Below are positions 36,053-48,703 of a DNA stretch of 64,000 nt, in pieces. Origin of the DNA: Cryptomeria japonica. Its lineage: Eukaryota > Streptophyta > Pinopsida > Cupressales > Cupressaceae. How positions within the stretch are numbered: position 1 is the first letter of the stretch; each line of letters starts with the position of its first letter. The stretch spans positions 267,149,692-267,213,691 of the forward strand of contig NC_081406.1 in assembly GCF_030272615.1 (NCBI RefSeq), written 5' to 3'. The notes under the pieces were generated by a model. It did no database searches, had not been told where the DNA came from, and saw nothing but the letters and a program-made list of their open reading frames with translations. The position numbers and the translations under genes are program-made.

Positions 36053-37396
36053 TCAAGGTGGTTCTGAAGATGTGGTATTCCCAGAGACGATATTTGCTTC
36101 TGATCCTTCACTGTTGTTGCATGCAAGCGATGTTGATCCTCAGTCCAAAACCTTGAATGGTGAAGCAATCAAAGATGCTTCCAAGATCAAGAAGGTCAAT
36201 GGGTGCTTGGAAAGGAGCCTAGATCTATACATTTATGGGGCTATGCCTTTCTTTGCCGATTTTAGAATCTTGGGCTCAAAGGGTTTGGAATTCGAAAGGA
36301 CAAATGGAGATCTTGGTAGCTGTGAACGATTATTTTCTAGTTGTTTTTTCTTGCATGGCAGATCAGAATAAAGCTTTTAAAGGAGGTCCGTAATTTTTTC
36401 AATCAGATCGGATTGTTCATCAAACACTAACATGTAGGGTTTAATTTTGTTGAGGAGCTCCCCTTGTGACTTCCTGTGTGGGTCCATCTTCCTCGGCTTC
36501 CTTTTGAATTCTAGAAAAGTAATATCCTTCACTCGATCACTCTTTTGCTAGGCAAACTTATTGGATCTTCATCCTAGACATATGATGGAAAGGTAATTTC
36601 TTATGCATGCATATGTGTTAAAATTGATTTAAATAACCCTTTGCCAGATTTGGTTGAAATATGTCTAGGAGCTTCTTCCTGGGTCCAACAGTTGGACTAT
36701 GAAACACTACCCTTCAAATGCAGACATTTCCATGAGTATGGGCACTTACAAAGGAAATGCCCTCATTTAAATCAGTCAATGGCGGCACCGAATGGCCCTT
36801 CCAAACTTGTTCCAAAGACAAATAAAGGTAAGGCTCGTTTGCAACTAGAGACTGTGGATAAGGATGGTTTTGTACTTGTAAAGCCTCGAAATAGGGGAAG
36901 AGGTTAGAAGAGGACTTTGAGAGATAGGCAGAATGATGAGAACTTTAATTAGTTTGATGTGCTGGATGATTTGGTTCAGGAGGAAGGTATTCCTATGGAA
37001 CTATCCCTAGGTGCTAAGGCTATGGCACAAAATGTAAAAGCAATTGGAGAGAGTAATGATTCTATCCTACCTCCAGCGAGGAAGTGCAGACAGATATTGA
37101 CTTGCCTCCACAGCGCCCTAACAAGTCAAATCCTAATGGTAAGAGGATTCCAAAGGATGGTGTTATAGTTGTTAGTCAAGCCTCTAACCCAGTAATGGGG
37201 TCCTTTGACTCAGGGAAGAACAGTAAGGCTTCTCAACGGTTAGGCTTGCAAAAAAAAACTTTAAAGAAAGGGCCTCCAGAGAAACCTTTGAAGACTAGTC
37301 ATAAAACATACCATGAAAAGGTTAAATTAACTGGTGATACATTGGTGGAATCTGGATCAGTGAAAACCATTGACTCGCATTTCTCCCAGTCTCATA
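36053..37396 (+). pseudogene. LINE ORF1 pseudogene (DUF4283 / zinc knuckle type)
   Basis: A DUF4283-like stretch lies at about 36380-36600, with a frame containing WVHLPRLPFEF. Then NPLPDLVEICLG and a zinc-knuckle remnant FKCRHFHEYGHLQRKCP at about 36712-36765, where one expected Cys reads Phe. This is the ORF1 layout of plant L1-type LINEs. Many frameshifts and stops; the start is uncertain. ORF1 proteins bind the element's RNA. Confidence 0.75.
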
Positions 37397-37414
37397 GATG
37401 ATTGTTCTATCTTG

Positions 37415-37494
37415 GAATGAAAGGGGTATGAACAACATCACTAGACAAAAGGTTGAATGAAAGGGGTATGAACAACATCACTAGACAAAAGGTT
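37415..37494 (+). repeat. 40-bp tandem duplication in LINE ORF2
   Basis: GAATGAAAGGGGTATGAACA starts at 37415 and 37455, and the two units are practically identical. It duplicates the first residues of the endonuclease and shifts the frame. Confidence 0.93.
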
Positions 37495-38515
37495 GTTCAG
37501 GACTTGGTTTCTACTCATTCTCCAGATGTTGTCTTTATCCAAGAGACTAAATTGACTGTGGATGGTATGTTGGATAGAGCTCCTAGAATTTGATCTCATG
37601 GATCCTATCAATGCATTGGAGCCAAGCGTAATTCAAGCAAGATGGCTTTTGTCTAGGATCCAAAAAAGGTGGTCCGTCTCTGGTGGATTGCATGTCACTC
37701 TTCTATCTCTATGATTGCTTCTAGCCTAGTGGCAGGTGAAATATGTCTTTTTACTAATGTCTATACTCCTACTGATTTGTTGGATAAGTCTCACTATGAG
37801 AACACATCATATATGTTCGATCTTTAGTGCCTTTTCTTCCTTGGATCTTGCTGGGGGATTTCAATGCAGTTTGTAGCCTAGAGGAAAAAAGTGGTGGCAT
37901 GGCCCGACTTGATCCTTCTACTCTCCTCCTTAATGCTAATATGGATTTCCTGAATGTTATTGATGTAAAACCAAAATAATGGTGTCTTCACTTGGAACAA
38001 CAAACGGTGTGGTGAAGGAGGCGATTTCTAAAAGGCTAGATCGATTCCTGGTCTCCTACTTCTGGATGGGTGTCAATTGGTCTACCAGCTCTGAAATTTT
38101 GCATTGGAAGGGCTCAAATCATTGGCCAATCATAATCTCAGGAGTTACCTTTAGAGCTTCAAAGAATCCTTCCTTCAAGTTCTGACTTATGTGGTTGCGT
38201 GATCAGTCTCTCCAAGATTTGATGTTTGTCTGGTAGTATGAAGTGAGGCCTATAAATGGTAGGGCTACCTACTCTTTTGTCAAAAGATTGCAATATGTCA
38301 AATATAAACTCTAACGATAGAATTTGCAATGTTTTGGTAATCTTTGCTCTAATAAAATGAATACTCAAGCTTAGTTGGACAGTATTACTCGCCTTGTTCG
38401 AGATCAAGGACTTACCTTGGAGCTGCAAAGAGAGGAGACATTAGTTATTAAAGATTTGGAGGAATGTGAGCTTTGTGAGGAGAGTTTTTTGAAACAAAAA
38501 TCTCATATTGATTGG

Positions 38516-38853
38516 CTCCATGAGGGTGATACAAATGTGGCTTTCTTTCATAATTTAGTTAAGGGTAGACAGAATGGTAATCTCATTACTTCTCTTATAA
38601 AATCTGAAGGTGTGCAACTCTCCTCCAAAGGGGACATTTCACAAGAAGCCTCCCAGTATTTTTAGGCTTTATTTACAAAGGACTCTCCATGAGGGTGATA
38701 GAAATGTGGCTTTCCTTCATAATTCAATTAAGGCTAGACAGAATGGTAATCTCATTACTTCTCTTATAACCTCTGAAGCTGTGCAACTCTCCTCCAAAGA
38801 TGATATTTCCTAAGAAGCCTCCCAGTATTTTCAAGCTTTATTTATTGAGGACT
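38516..38853 (+). repeat. 169-bp tandem duplication in LINE ORF2
   Basis: CTCCATGAGGGTGATA occurs at 38516 and 38685. The units are clearly homologous but differ at a dozen or more sites, so this duplication is much older than the 40-bp one. Confidence 0.9.
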
Positions 38854-41800
38854 CTCCCCTAGCTCATGAAGAGGAAAGATATATTTTGGTTTGCATTCCA
38901 TCTATGGTTTCTTCAAAGATGAATGATGCTCTCATCGGGCCCATCATGCTTCAAAAACTTGAGGATGTTGTGTTTCATATAAAGAAAGGTAAGGCCCCAG
39001 GCCTAGATGGTTTTCCTATTGAATTTTTTCAAGAATCTTGTGAGATCATTAAATTCAATTTGTTAGAGGTGGTTGAGGGGTCTCAAGAAAACAAGCAAAT
39101 GCTAAGAGCCTTGAATTCCACTTTTATTGCTCTCATTCCTAAAAAAGAGGATGCAAACAAACTTGACTAGTTTTGACCCATTGCCCTTTGCAATGTTGTT
39201 TATAAAATTGTCAATGAACTGATTGCGGACCATCTAAAGGTGTCGCAATGCTTTGATTTCTGTTGAACAAGGGGGATTTGTTGCTGGTCGGCAAATTTTT
39301 TATGGTATTGTGATTGTTGCAGAGGCTATTCACTCTATGGTGACCTCTAAAGATAAGGCCATGTTCATTAAACTTGACATGGCAAAAGCTTATAGAGTTA
39401 AACAGACATTCCTTCAGGGGATCTTATTGGCTTTTGGCTTCTATATGGAATGGGTTGACTGGATAATGAGTTTTGTTTCCTCTACCTCTTTTTCTATTTT
39501 GATCAATGGTGAGCCATCTAATCTGTTTAGTGCTTCAAGGGGCATCAGACAAGGAGACCCTCTATCCCCTTATTTGTTCATCATCATGGCTAATGGACTC
39601 GGTAGATTTACTTATTCTTGGGTTCAGCAGGGACTCATACAAGGATGGAGATGGTCAAATAGTTTACCTCCTATGTCCCACCTCCAATTTGTGGATGATA
39701 CTGCACTAATGGTTGTAGCTAGAAGTAATGAAGTTGCTAACTTCAGGAGCACATTGGATACTTATTTGGTCACCCCAGGACAAAAAATAAATGAGGATAA
39801 ATCATCTATATTTTTTTTTAATACTCCCCATCTCATCCAAACTAGAATTTCTCGCATCCTTCAATTTCAAGTTGCTTCCCTCCCTCTGGTTTACCTTGGG
39901 ATCCCTCTTGGGCTAGGTGTCCATTAGAGAGGGTTTTGGCAAGAGATCTTGGAGAAATTTCACAAAAAGGTGAATCATTGGACCTATAGATGGCTTTCCA
40001 CTGCTGGCAAGGTGACTCTTCTAAAGGCACTGGTGCAAGCTATGCCCTTATACAAGTTCTTTGTTAACGTGGGATCTTCCAGTTTATCAAAGATTTTGAT
40101 GTGCTTTCCAACCAGTTTTTATGGTCTGGTAATCTTCTTTCCTCCAAGTGGAGCTTGGTTTGTTGGGACTTTGTTTGTAGGCCAAAGCAAGAAGGGGGTC
40201 TCAGGCTCCAATCAACTGGGTTGGTTAGTCAAGCCTTGTTTGCTAAGTTCTATCGGAGGTGATGCACCTGTCAGGATCAATTTTGGGTCAAAATCCTTAC
40301 TCATAAGTAAATTCGATGGATTAGTGGGTCTGATGTGCCTCAATAAAGAAGCACAGCTTGTTGGGGAAGGAATCAATGATTTGGGATACCCTTAAAAGAG
40401 GAGCTAAACTCATCAAAGATGGCCTTTTTTGGATTTGCAATAGGGGATCTTTTGTTGTATTTTGGTTGGATCTTGGGATGGTCATCCCCCGATCATCCAT
40501 GAATTCCCTCATCTTCAATCTCTTTGTAACATTATGACTGGCACTGGATAGAGTATGGTGTAGGATTTCAAGACTATTAAAGTTAAGGGTCAAATTGAGG
40601 TGACTTGCTAGAAGGACCCTCAGATGTGGCCGTTGGGGGGTACCATGGAAGATCGTCTAGAGTTAGCTAGGATCCCGTTGCTCTCTAAAGGAAGGGTATA
40701 TTCTTGCTTGGGGCTCAATCCGAAGGCAAGTTCTCAGTTGCTTTTGGATATCTAGAATTGGATAAGCAGTTGCATGGTACTGAGGGTGTTTCTTGGTGGA
40801 AGTAGGTTTGGAATAGTTTCTCTTGGCCTAAGTGTATTTTTTTCATTTGGTTGATGATCGAAAATAAGTGTCTCACCTGGGAGGACTTGCGCCAAGGCCC
40901 TTCCATCTGTGTTTTGTGTAATAACAGTGAAGAGTGCATTTCTCATCTCTTCTTTCAGTGTCAGTATTCAAGAGAGGTTTGGCATCTCTAGTGGGCAATG
41001 TGGAATCATGCTTGTGTCAATGCTACCTCTCTTGTCGAGTTCTGGGAAAGGGTTGGTAGACCGCTAGCCATGACCGTTTTCTTCCAGGATGCTTGGGATA
41101 TTGGTCCTACTCTCATCATTTGGAAGATTTGGTTGGAGAGGAATTCTTAGATTTTTCTTTTGTCTCACGTAGGAAGCAGTTACTTGTGGAAAAAAATTGT
41201 TAGCAGGCTCCAAAGACCATTTCAATTGAGTGTGATCTTTCAGCTACAGTGTATTATAATGATTTGGATGTTGTCAAGGATTTGATGATGGTGGGCAATG
41301 AGCTGGTCCACTTAGCTAATAGGAGACAAAGGCGGGAAAAACAAAAGATTCATAGGGAGGGGTGATGGCTCCCTCCTCTTAAAGGAGTTTTGAAAGTCAA
41401 CACTGTGTTGTGATGTCTTAATACATCGCCCCATAGCAAATGGGGACCCCCACTTTTCGCTTTTTAGAGTAGAGGTTTTGCCTAATTTCCTAGTGTTTGC
41501 CTTTGCTTATGTGAAGGTTTTTGAATTTTGAATAGGATCATGTGTTTAAAATGTCAAAATGTTAGAGTGATCCTGATTTTTGCCTAAGTCTAGGGGTTGC
41601 CTTAGAGTTTTGATTTATTCTTGCTAAGTGTTGCCTTGACATTGGAGTGTTAATGTGTTTTGAACTTCCACATCAATGATTTTAAAGTGCTAAGGTGTTT
41701 TAAGACCTTTAGGAGTTGTTTTCTCGCTCCTAGGAAGTTATTTGAGTTGATTTTTCACTTTATCCCGATAGGTTTCCTTTGTTTTGCTCAAATTTTTGAT

Positions 41801-41924
41801 GAATTTGCCTAAGTCCAGATGAGTTTTATTGAGTTTTGAAGTTTCCTAGTGGTTTTGAGTGGAAAAATCATCATATTCCAAATGAAAATCCATACTCTAA
41901 GGGTCAAAAGGTCAAAATTCCACA

Positions 41925-44000
41925 CTAGAGGTGCTTTTCCCCTCATATTCCTGACTACCCATGATTTTCCCCCACTCAAAATCTAGACTGGACATGGATT
42001 TCCCCTGGAATCCAGACTTGCCCTATTTTTCCACCATTGAGAATCCATACTAGGGTCGATTTTCCCCAGGATGCTTTAATTTTGACTAAGTGTTGGGAAT
42101 TTTCCTGACTACCTTCGAATTTCCCCTAGGGGGTGTGGATGAAGTTGCGGATGACTTAAGTGAAGATTCCTGATGACTATTGATTTGCCACCAAAGCTTT
42201 TCATGATGACTTTTTGTGGATTTTAGTGCGGATAGTGATTCTAGACGGTGCGAATTTCCACCAAATACAAATTGAAGATTTTTTAGTCCAGATTGCTATC
42301 CAGATTGGGGTCGATTTTCCCCCAAAGACCATTTTAATGGTTTTTAATAAGTTTTCATTGGGAATTTTATCCCAACATGGGGCGATTTTCCCCCCAAGGG
42401 TCAATTTTGATCTAAATTAAAAATAATTTAATTGTTTTTTGCAAGTGTTAATGATTATTTAAAAAATCAAAAAACAATTAATAAATGATTTGCAATAAAC
42501 GTTTAATGATTAGATACTTCTAGAAGCAAATCAATTCTCCCCAGGCAAGTATAAGTATCAAATTTTTATCCAACATTGGTTGTGTGGTGAAGTTTCAAGG
42601 TACAAATGTGTTTAAGTATACCTGCCCAACATTATAATAACATTATAAGTTGTTGATGTGACAGTTAAGTGGCTAATTGAAGGCAGATTGGAGGTCTCAG
42701 CTGGGCGATTTTTGCCCAAGTGTCAAGTTGACACCATTGTTGGAGTTGAAGTTGCAGATTTGAAGGAAGAGTTTTCTCAATCAGACCTGGACGCCACCAT
42801 TGGAGATGAGCTACAACATGTTTAATGGTTGATTAAGCCACATGTAGCGATTTTGGAAGGTGGCGTCATGGCTGAAGTTAGGCAATTTTATTTGGGAGGC
42901 TGATTCCTCCATATCTTGATGAATTTTGGTGATATTTTTTAGTGTTAAGGGGCTGCCATTATTTTCAGACCTTGTTGGGAGTGATTTGGACTCCATTGTT
43001 GGCTAGGAACACATTTTCAGAATTATTCTTCATTGCCCAGCTTACCCACACTAAGGCGATTTTGGTTAAGAGCAGTTTGGAGGAGTTTTCAATGCATTTC
43101 AAGGGCTACCATTGTTGTTACAGTCTGAAACTCCATACTTGCAGGTTGTCTTCAAACTGATTTTCATTTCCAGCCACTTGCCAACTTGGAAAATTTCACT
43201 TGTGCATCATCCTTATGAGTTTTGTGCATTTGGTGGAGCTTCCATTGTTGATCTAAGTCTGAAACTTCACTTTCAAATTTGTCTTCAAACAGAAAAAATT
43301 TTACCAGCCCTTTGTTTGTGCCCAGATTTGACAAACTTCACTTTGGGAAGGTGAAATCCATCAAATACAAGTGTTTCTTATGACTGCGACAAGTTTAAAT
43401 GATGGATTTATTGAAGTTGCAGGTTGCCTTCAGACATTGGGCAGCCATTGTTGAACCTTGGAAGGGTGTCTTCAAACTTAAAGAACTAAAATTAGACTTT
43501 TCCACACCCTTTTCCAAGCATTTTCAGAATCGTGGTATACTTCTAAGCGCCATTTTTTACATTACCAAGTTGTCTTCAAACTGAAACTTCATTTCCAGCC
43601 ACATTCTTATGCCCAGACGTGGCCATTTTTGAGCTTAGAAAGGTGAAACAACTTAAGTGCAAGCATGTGACAGGGCTGTGACCACTTCCAGCCATTGATA
43701 TTCATCATTTTGAGTGTGTCTTCAAACTTTTTGGAGCCATTTTCACATTTTCAAAGGGTGTATTCAGACTTAAGAATCAGAAAATCAGACTTCAATACAC
43801 CATTTTTTTTTAGTATTTTCAAACATTGGAGGGTGTATTCAGACTCAGTCCTCAGAAAATCAGACTTTTATAACAACTTTGATATCAAAAATCGGTCACT
43901 TTCTGAGTGTTTTCAGACCTCCAAGTGATGTTTTCAGACCTGGACATTCATTTTCGGGCACCAAATCATACATTTTCTGAGTTTACATGGGTGTCTGCAG
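41925..44000 (+). repeat. Interspersed motif series in U3 of LTR-A copy 2
   Basis: GA(A/T)TTTCCCC-like motifs recur nine or so times between 41930 and 42400, 30-70 bp apart. GTCTTCAAAC or its relative GTATTCAGAC recurs near 43147, 43274, 43470, 43570, 43713, 43758 and 43830, often next to TTTCCAGCCA. Spacing is irregular, unlike copy 1. Confidence 0.7.
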
Positions 44001-45032
44001 ACTTAGCAATTGTATCAGTCTTATCCTAAGTCTGAGAATCGGGTTTTCTTGAGGAAAATCTTCCAGATTTCAATCCGGACCTTCATATTTTCCACAATTG
44101 GTGTTACAATTTTCTAAGATTACCTATCACATGTTGGGACAAATGTCAGGAACAAAGTCCTGATGGTGTTTGGATGTCCACTCCATCGAATGGTGATCAA
44201 ATCTCCACAAGATTTTTAAGGACAATGAGTCTAGATGGGGGTTGGATTTCCACTGCAGGGCGGAATTACAAAGGAAGGAAGGAAGTCCAGATAGGCATCC
44301 AATTTCCACCAAGTGAAGAAATGAACAAGGATAATGCGGATAGTTTTGAGGAATGATCAGTCCATATGCGAATGAATTTCCCACCAAGGTTGAAGTTAAG
44401 TTTATCATACTAGTGTTTGATTCAATGCTTATTTGTTTTGCAGGACTGTTATGAGGAAAGGAAGCACGATGATCAAGGCTTGAGGTGAAGGAGGATGCAC
44501 GCAATGCGGATAAGGAAGATCAATACTTCAAAAAGATTGGATGAGGAATTCAAGATAGAGATTCCAAATGGTGAAGATGAGGACTAGATCAATCATGAAG
44601 AAGACTTCACCTTGATGGTGAACAAATGAAGGAAAGCAAGTTCAAGACATGAGCACAAAAAAGATTCCACATTATGAAATCCGGAACTACATCAAGGAAT
44701 TTCAATATCAAAGTGCGTCAAGGAAGGAAATATTTCAAGATTCCAAGATCGGGAAAATTTTCCAAACATAAGGAGGAAATAGTTCATGGAATTTCCTAAG
44801 GATGGAATGCAAAGTATCACAAGGAATTCCAAATATCATGAAGAATGTTCAAGGCAAACTGATTAAGTGTATAAGGCAAGATGAGGTGGCATCCTAGTCG
44901 CCAATCGTTCAATCAAAGGATACCAAGTCAGCATTCATTCAAGGAGGGAATAGGTGACACGTGGCACTACATGGAATATTATTTATCTTACCCACCCTCA
45001 TTTCTTATTGGCCAATGTAATGGTGGTTGTAC

Positions 45033-45120
45033 AAACCCTAATTAGGGTTTTATCTTCTAATCTTGGCCATTGATCTTGAATCAATCTGAGCCATTCATTA
45101 CTTTTGAGGCTCTATATAAA
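45033..45120 (+). promoter_or_regulatory. LTR-A copy 2 core promoter
   Basis: Perfect 18-bp palindrome AAACCCTAATTAGGGTTT (45033-45050), 62 bp before the TATA box CTATATAAA (45112-45120). A CCAAT-containing TTGGCCAATG lies just upstream at 45008-45017. Confidence 0.7.
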
Positions 45121-45941
45121 CCCCATTGCCTCTCATTTGTAAGGGAGAGCTTTTGTAGAATTGTTGGTATATGCTGCAGCTATTTGAATCTAAATCATTG
45201 TTCACTTTGTTGGTGATTTTGCTCTTCAAATGTTGTTTTGCATTCATGGTTCTCAATTCCTCCAAGTTAGATTAAAATCTTAGAGAATTTGTTTTCATGT
45301 TTGTTAGATTGAGTGGAAGATTTGTTGATTATATTTGTGTGGAATCCTTAATCCATACCACTAGCCTCTTGCCGTTGGTAAGTGCACCTTGTGTGGTCAA
45401 CTGGAAAATTAAGTAAGCTTAACTTCAATTATTATGCATCCTTTGACAAGCATCAACTTGGATGGTGTCAGTGTCTGATGGTAATAGTTTGAAAATCAGT
45501 AAGTATACCTTAGACGATTGCACTAAGCTTGTGTCAATACCTATTTGTGAGACCTTCCCTAGTTTGATTCCACTAAATTTGTTCATCATTTCCTACATTC
45601 CTCGGCTTAGAATAGATTTCCCGAACCCTATTCTTTTTGCCCATTTTTTTAGTAAGAATTGAGTCCAGAGCTTCATTGCTAAATCCTAAGTCATCGACAT
45701 TCCCATCCTAATCCATGATAAGATTGAGCATTCATGTACAACATAAGTCCCCTTGTGATTCCAACATTATCACATCAAACTACTCAACTTATCCACAAGT
45801 CAAGATCTGACATTTCGTAACCTTGGAGTTGTCTCATTTGATCGCGAAGCATAGCATATGAGAGACTTTGTTCAAGAGAGGATAAGATACCTTGGTATTT
45901 TATTCTGTGTTCGCATGTGCATAAAAAATACATCAACACAC

Positions 45942-46555
45942 TGAAATGTCCCCTTCTCAATAGTAATCAATGTGGTTGGCCATTAGCCTATTTCGGAGAC
46001 CCATAGACTAGTCAGAAGAAGAAATTAGGGTTTCCTATTTTCTAGGAGGATTCTTGGTGTTTTCAGGGGTGTATTTGTGGAAGTTTGTCAGTTTGGATTC
46101 TGGATTCCTTCTCGGTTTTCAAAGAGCTTCAGGATGGTTCGACATGCATCTGCATCAGGTGACTTTTTCTAGACTTACTATTTTTAGTATGACAGTTGCT
46201 CAAGATGTGGTCAAAATCACTTTGGAAACACTTACTATTTTTATCAGTATGTTATTTATAGTAAGTGCTATTTTTGGCAGTGCTATTTTTGGCAGGATTC
46301 AGTGGTCTAGTTCCTAAGCTATTTCACGCACTGCAGTTTTTGGGATCTTGGCCTTCAGCTCACTTTGGCAATATCCAGCATATGGAAGGAAAAACTATTT
46401 TTTAATACTTTAATGTTTTCCCATGGCCCAAGCATGACTTGTTCTATGACATGAGAGGGGGTCGATTTGATGCTTAAAATATCAATTTTATAACTTATTG
46501 TTGGACACCTTTTGGAGGAAATTCTCATTTAAAAAGTTTATACAAGGTGGCTAAT
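45942..46555 (+). mobile_element. Truncated LTR (TGTAATGTCCC type)
   Basis: Starts TGAAATGTCCCCTTCTCA. It resembles the LTR at 53597 more than the 3' LTR at 48704, so it is probably a separate element. It contains GACTTACTATTTTTAGTATGAC (split: GACTTACTATTTTTAG at 46172, then TATGAC) and three TATTTTTGGCAG motifs. Its 3' part is lost where gypsy pol sequence begins. Confidence 0.65.
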
Positions 46556-48690
46556 TGTCTGGCTAAATGTGCTCTTGAGCTTCTCTATTTGGGTCATATC
46601 ATCAACGCAGAGGGAGTGAGAGTTGATCCTAAGAAGATCAACACTATTGTGTAATGGCCTTCTCCTACGAATCTCACTCATCTTAAGGGATTATTTAGTT
46701 TGTGCGAGTTCTACAGGAGGTTCGCCAGGGGTTTTTCATAGACTGCAGCTCCACTTACGAATTTGACAAAGAAGGGAGCTTTTGAGTTGTCCAATTCAAT
46801 ACAGAAGTGTTCTGAGCACTTCAAGCAGGTGATGTCTACATGCCCTATGTTGGCAATACCAGATTTCTCCAAACCTTCTGAGTTGGAGTGTGATGATTTA
46901 TGGGAGGGGATTGGAGAAGTTTTGATGCAAGAGAAGCACCCATTCGTAGTTGAGAGTACAAAACTAAAAGATGTGGAGAAGAGTTACTCTATGTATGATA
47001 GAGAGATGTTGGCCATTATGCATGCCTTGGCCAAATTCAAACCTTACTTAGTTTGGGGTAAGTTTATCATCAAAACATATCACAGTAGCATCAAGTACTT
47101 CATGAACTAGAAGGATCTCAATGGTAGGCAATGGAAGTGGGTTAGTAGACTACAGGCATATGACTTTGACATTGTATATATCAAGGGAAAAACGTGTGTA
47201 GTTACTAATGCACTTTCTAGGAGGCCTCACATATGTTCTTTGGTGGAGAATTTTGTTAATTGGAGGGAGTTAATTGCAGCAGAGTATGCTGAGGAATCAT
47301 AGGTAGCAAGAGTAAAAGAAGGCACAATTCATGATGACAAGTACACGATAACTAATGATTTGATTATTTACAAGAAGAGAATTTATTTGGTGCCTTCACA
47401 ACTTAAGAAGATTTTGAGGAATTTTCATGATGCACCTATGGCTTGTCACCCAAGTTTCTTTAAGACTTACAAGAAGATATGGGAGAGATTTACATGCAAA
47501 GGACTGGAGAACGAAGCCCTTAAATATGTTTGAATGAGCACACTTATCCAGCTGGTTTACTTCAGCCTTTGTATCTCCATGCATTTATTTACTAGGCTAC
47601 CTAAGGTACGAGGCAAAGAATGCATTTATGTTGTGGGTGACAAGTTGACCAAATTTGCACACTTCTTTGCTATTTCAGCGACATATACAGCAGCACAAGT
47701 AGTTGAGTTGTTCTTCGGGGAGATGTTTAGATTGCATGGGATGCCCAAGAGCGTTCAGAGTGATAAGGCCAGCAAGTTCCTAAGTATCTATTGGCGGGAG
47801 ATTTTCATATTGAGTGGGATTGAGCTCACTCCTATTATGAGCTACCACCCACAAATAGATAGATGAACTGAAATAGTAAGCAAATGGATGGAAGGGTATC
47901 TCAAAAAACTATGTTTTGGGACAGCAGAGAACTTGGATCAAATGGCTACACCTTGCTGAGTATTGCTATGATACGGCCTATCACATGTCCATCAAGATGT
48001 CGTCATTAATGGCTTTGTATGGATATGCGACACCCATCTTCATGGATTTACCTTTTGGGGTTAGTAGAGTACCTAAGGTAAAGGATTTATTGTTGGTGAG
48101 TCAGGGCATCATGGATTTACCTTTTGGGGTTAGTAGAGTACCTAAGGTAAAGGATTTATTGTTGGTGAGTCAGGGCATCATGAAGTCACTAAAGACGAAT
48201 TTGTAGCAGGCACAGAATCAGCAAAAGTTATATGTTGATCTGCATCGAGTAGAATGCAGCTTTTAGGTTGGGGACAAGGTTTATTTGAGGCTTCAACCAT
48301 ACAAACAATCTACTCTCAATAAGAGTGGAGAAGAAAAGCTTAAGCCTAAGATCTGTGGTCCATGAAGAATATCCAAGAGGGTTGGAGAGGTTGCCTATGA
48401 GCTTGAGTTACCAACTAGCAGCAGAGTACACAGCGTCTTTCATGTATCCAAGTTCAAGAAGGCACTCGAGCACAAATTGGTTCCCTCATCTAAGTTGCCA
48501 TCATTAAATGAGGAGGGTAAGTTGGTATTGATTCTATAGGCCATTATAGACACCAGAGAGCATACTCTACAGAGGAGGGTTATTAAACAGTTTTTGGTCA
48601 AAAGGAAGAGCACAAATAGAGGATGCAATGTGGGAAATGAGCTAATTTTGCAACATCCAGAGTCGAGATTGCTTGAGGACAAGCAATTTT
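46556..48690 (+). pseudogene. Gypsy pol pseudogene, 5'-deleted
   Basis: Starts in the region after RT (LLYLGHIINAEGVRVDPKKI). RNase H-type sequence follows (YDREMLAIMHALAKF), then the integrase zinc region (FHDAPMACHPSFFKTYKK, missing part), the core (RLPKVRGKECIYVV, SDKASKFLS, SYHPQ) and a chromodomain-like end near 48440-48660. PBS, gag, protease and RT palm are deleted. Stops are frequent. It is related to the minus-strand gypsy pol at 20791-23843 but more decayed. Confidence 0.88.
48042..48179 (+). repeat. Perfect in-frame 69-bp tandem duplication
   Basis: ATGGATTTACCTTTTGGGG begins at 48042 and 48111, and the two 69-bp units are identical. They repeat 23 residues (MDLPFGVSRVP...) in frame. 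Confidence 0.95.
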
Positions 48691-48703
48691 AGGAAGGATG
48701 GAT
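48691..48703 (+). other. Polypurine tract of the plus-strand gypsy remnant
   Basis: AGGAAGGATGGAT directly precedes the LTR start TGTAATG at 48704. Confidence 0.75.

Larger units (their letters stand above)
37397..41403 (+). pseudogene. LINE ORF2 pseudogene: endonuclease, RT, zf-RVT
   Basis: The endonuclease starts IVLSWNERGMNN (about 37400), with VVFIQETKLTVDG, then LLGDFNAVCSLEEKSG (about 37850) and GVFTWNN...RLDRFL. RT shows KGKAPGLDGFPIEFFQ (about 38975-39020), GIRQGDPLSPYLFI (about 39540) and catalytic LQFVDDTALMV (about 39690). A zf-RVT domain follows near 40830-41010 (CVLCNNSEECISHLFFQC). An RNase H start (PPLKGVLKVN, about 41372) is cut at 41403, so the 3' end and poly-A are missing. 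Two internal tandem duplications and many stops mark it as old. Confidence 0.9.
41406..45938 (+). mobile_element. LTR-A copy 2, giant solo LTR (4533 bp)
   Basis: Starts TGTTGTGATG, ends ACATCAACA, with a perfect duplication CACTG (41401-41405 and 45939-45943). The 5' hairpin is CCCCATAGCAAATGGGG (41429-41445). U3 is about 3.7 kb, with repeated TTTCCCC and TCTTCAAAC motifs. Promoter at 45033-45120, R-U5 about 800 bp. The target is exactly the joint between the LINE and an LTR start: CAC from the LINE, TG from the LTR. No coding region of its own. Confidence 0.94.

Noticed and set aside
36072-36371. 99-codon frame as an independent gene
   Set aside because: Directly precedes DUF4283-like LINE ORF1 sequence and is better taken as the ORF1 N-terminal region.
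44127-44504. 125-codon minus-strand frame
   Set aside because: Inside U3 of LTR-A copy 2, antisense to the LTR promoter; not shared with the other copies.
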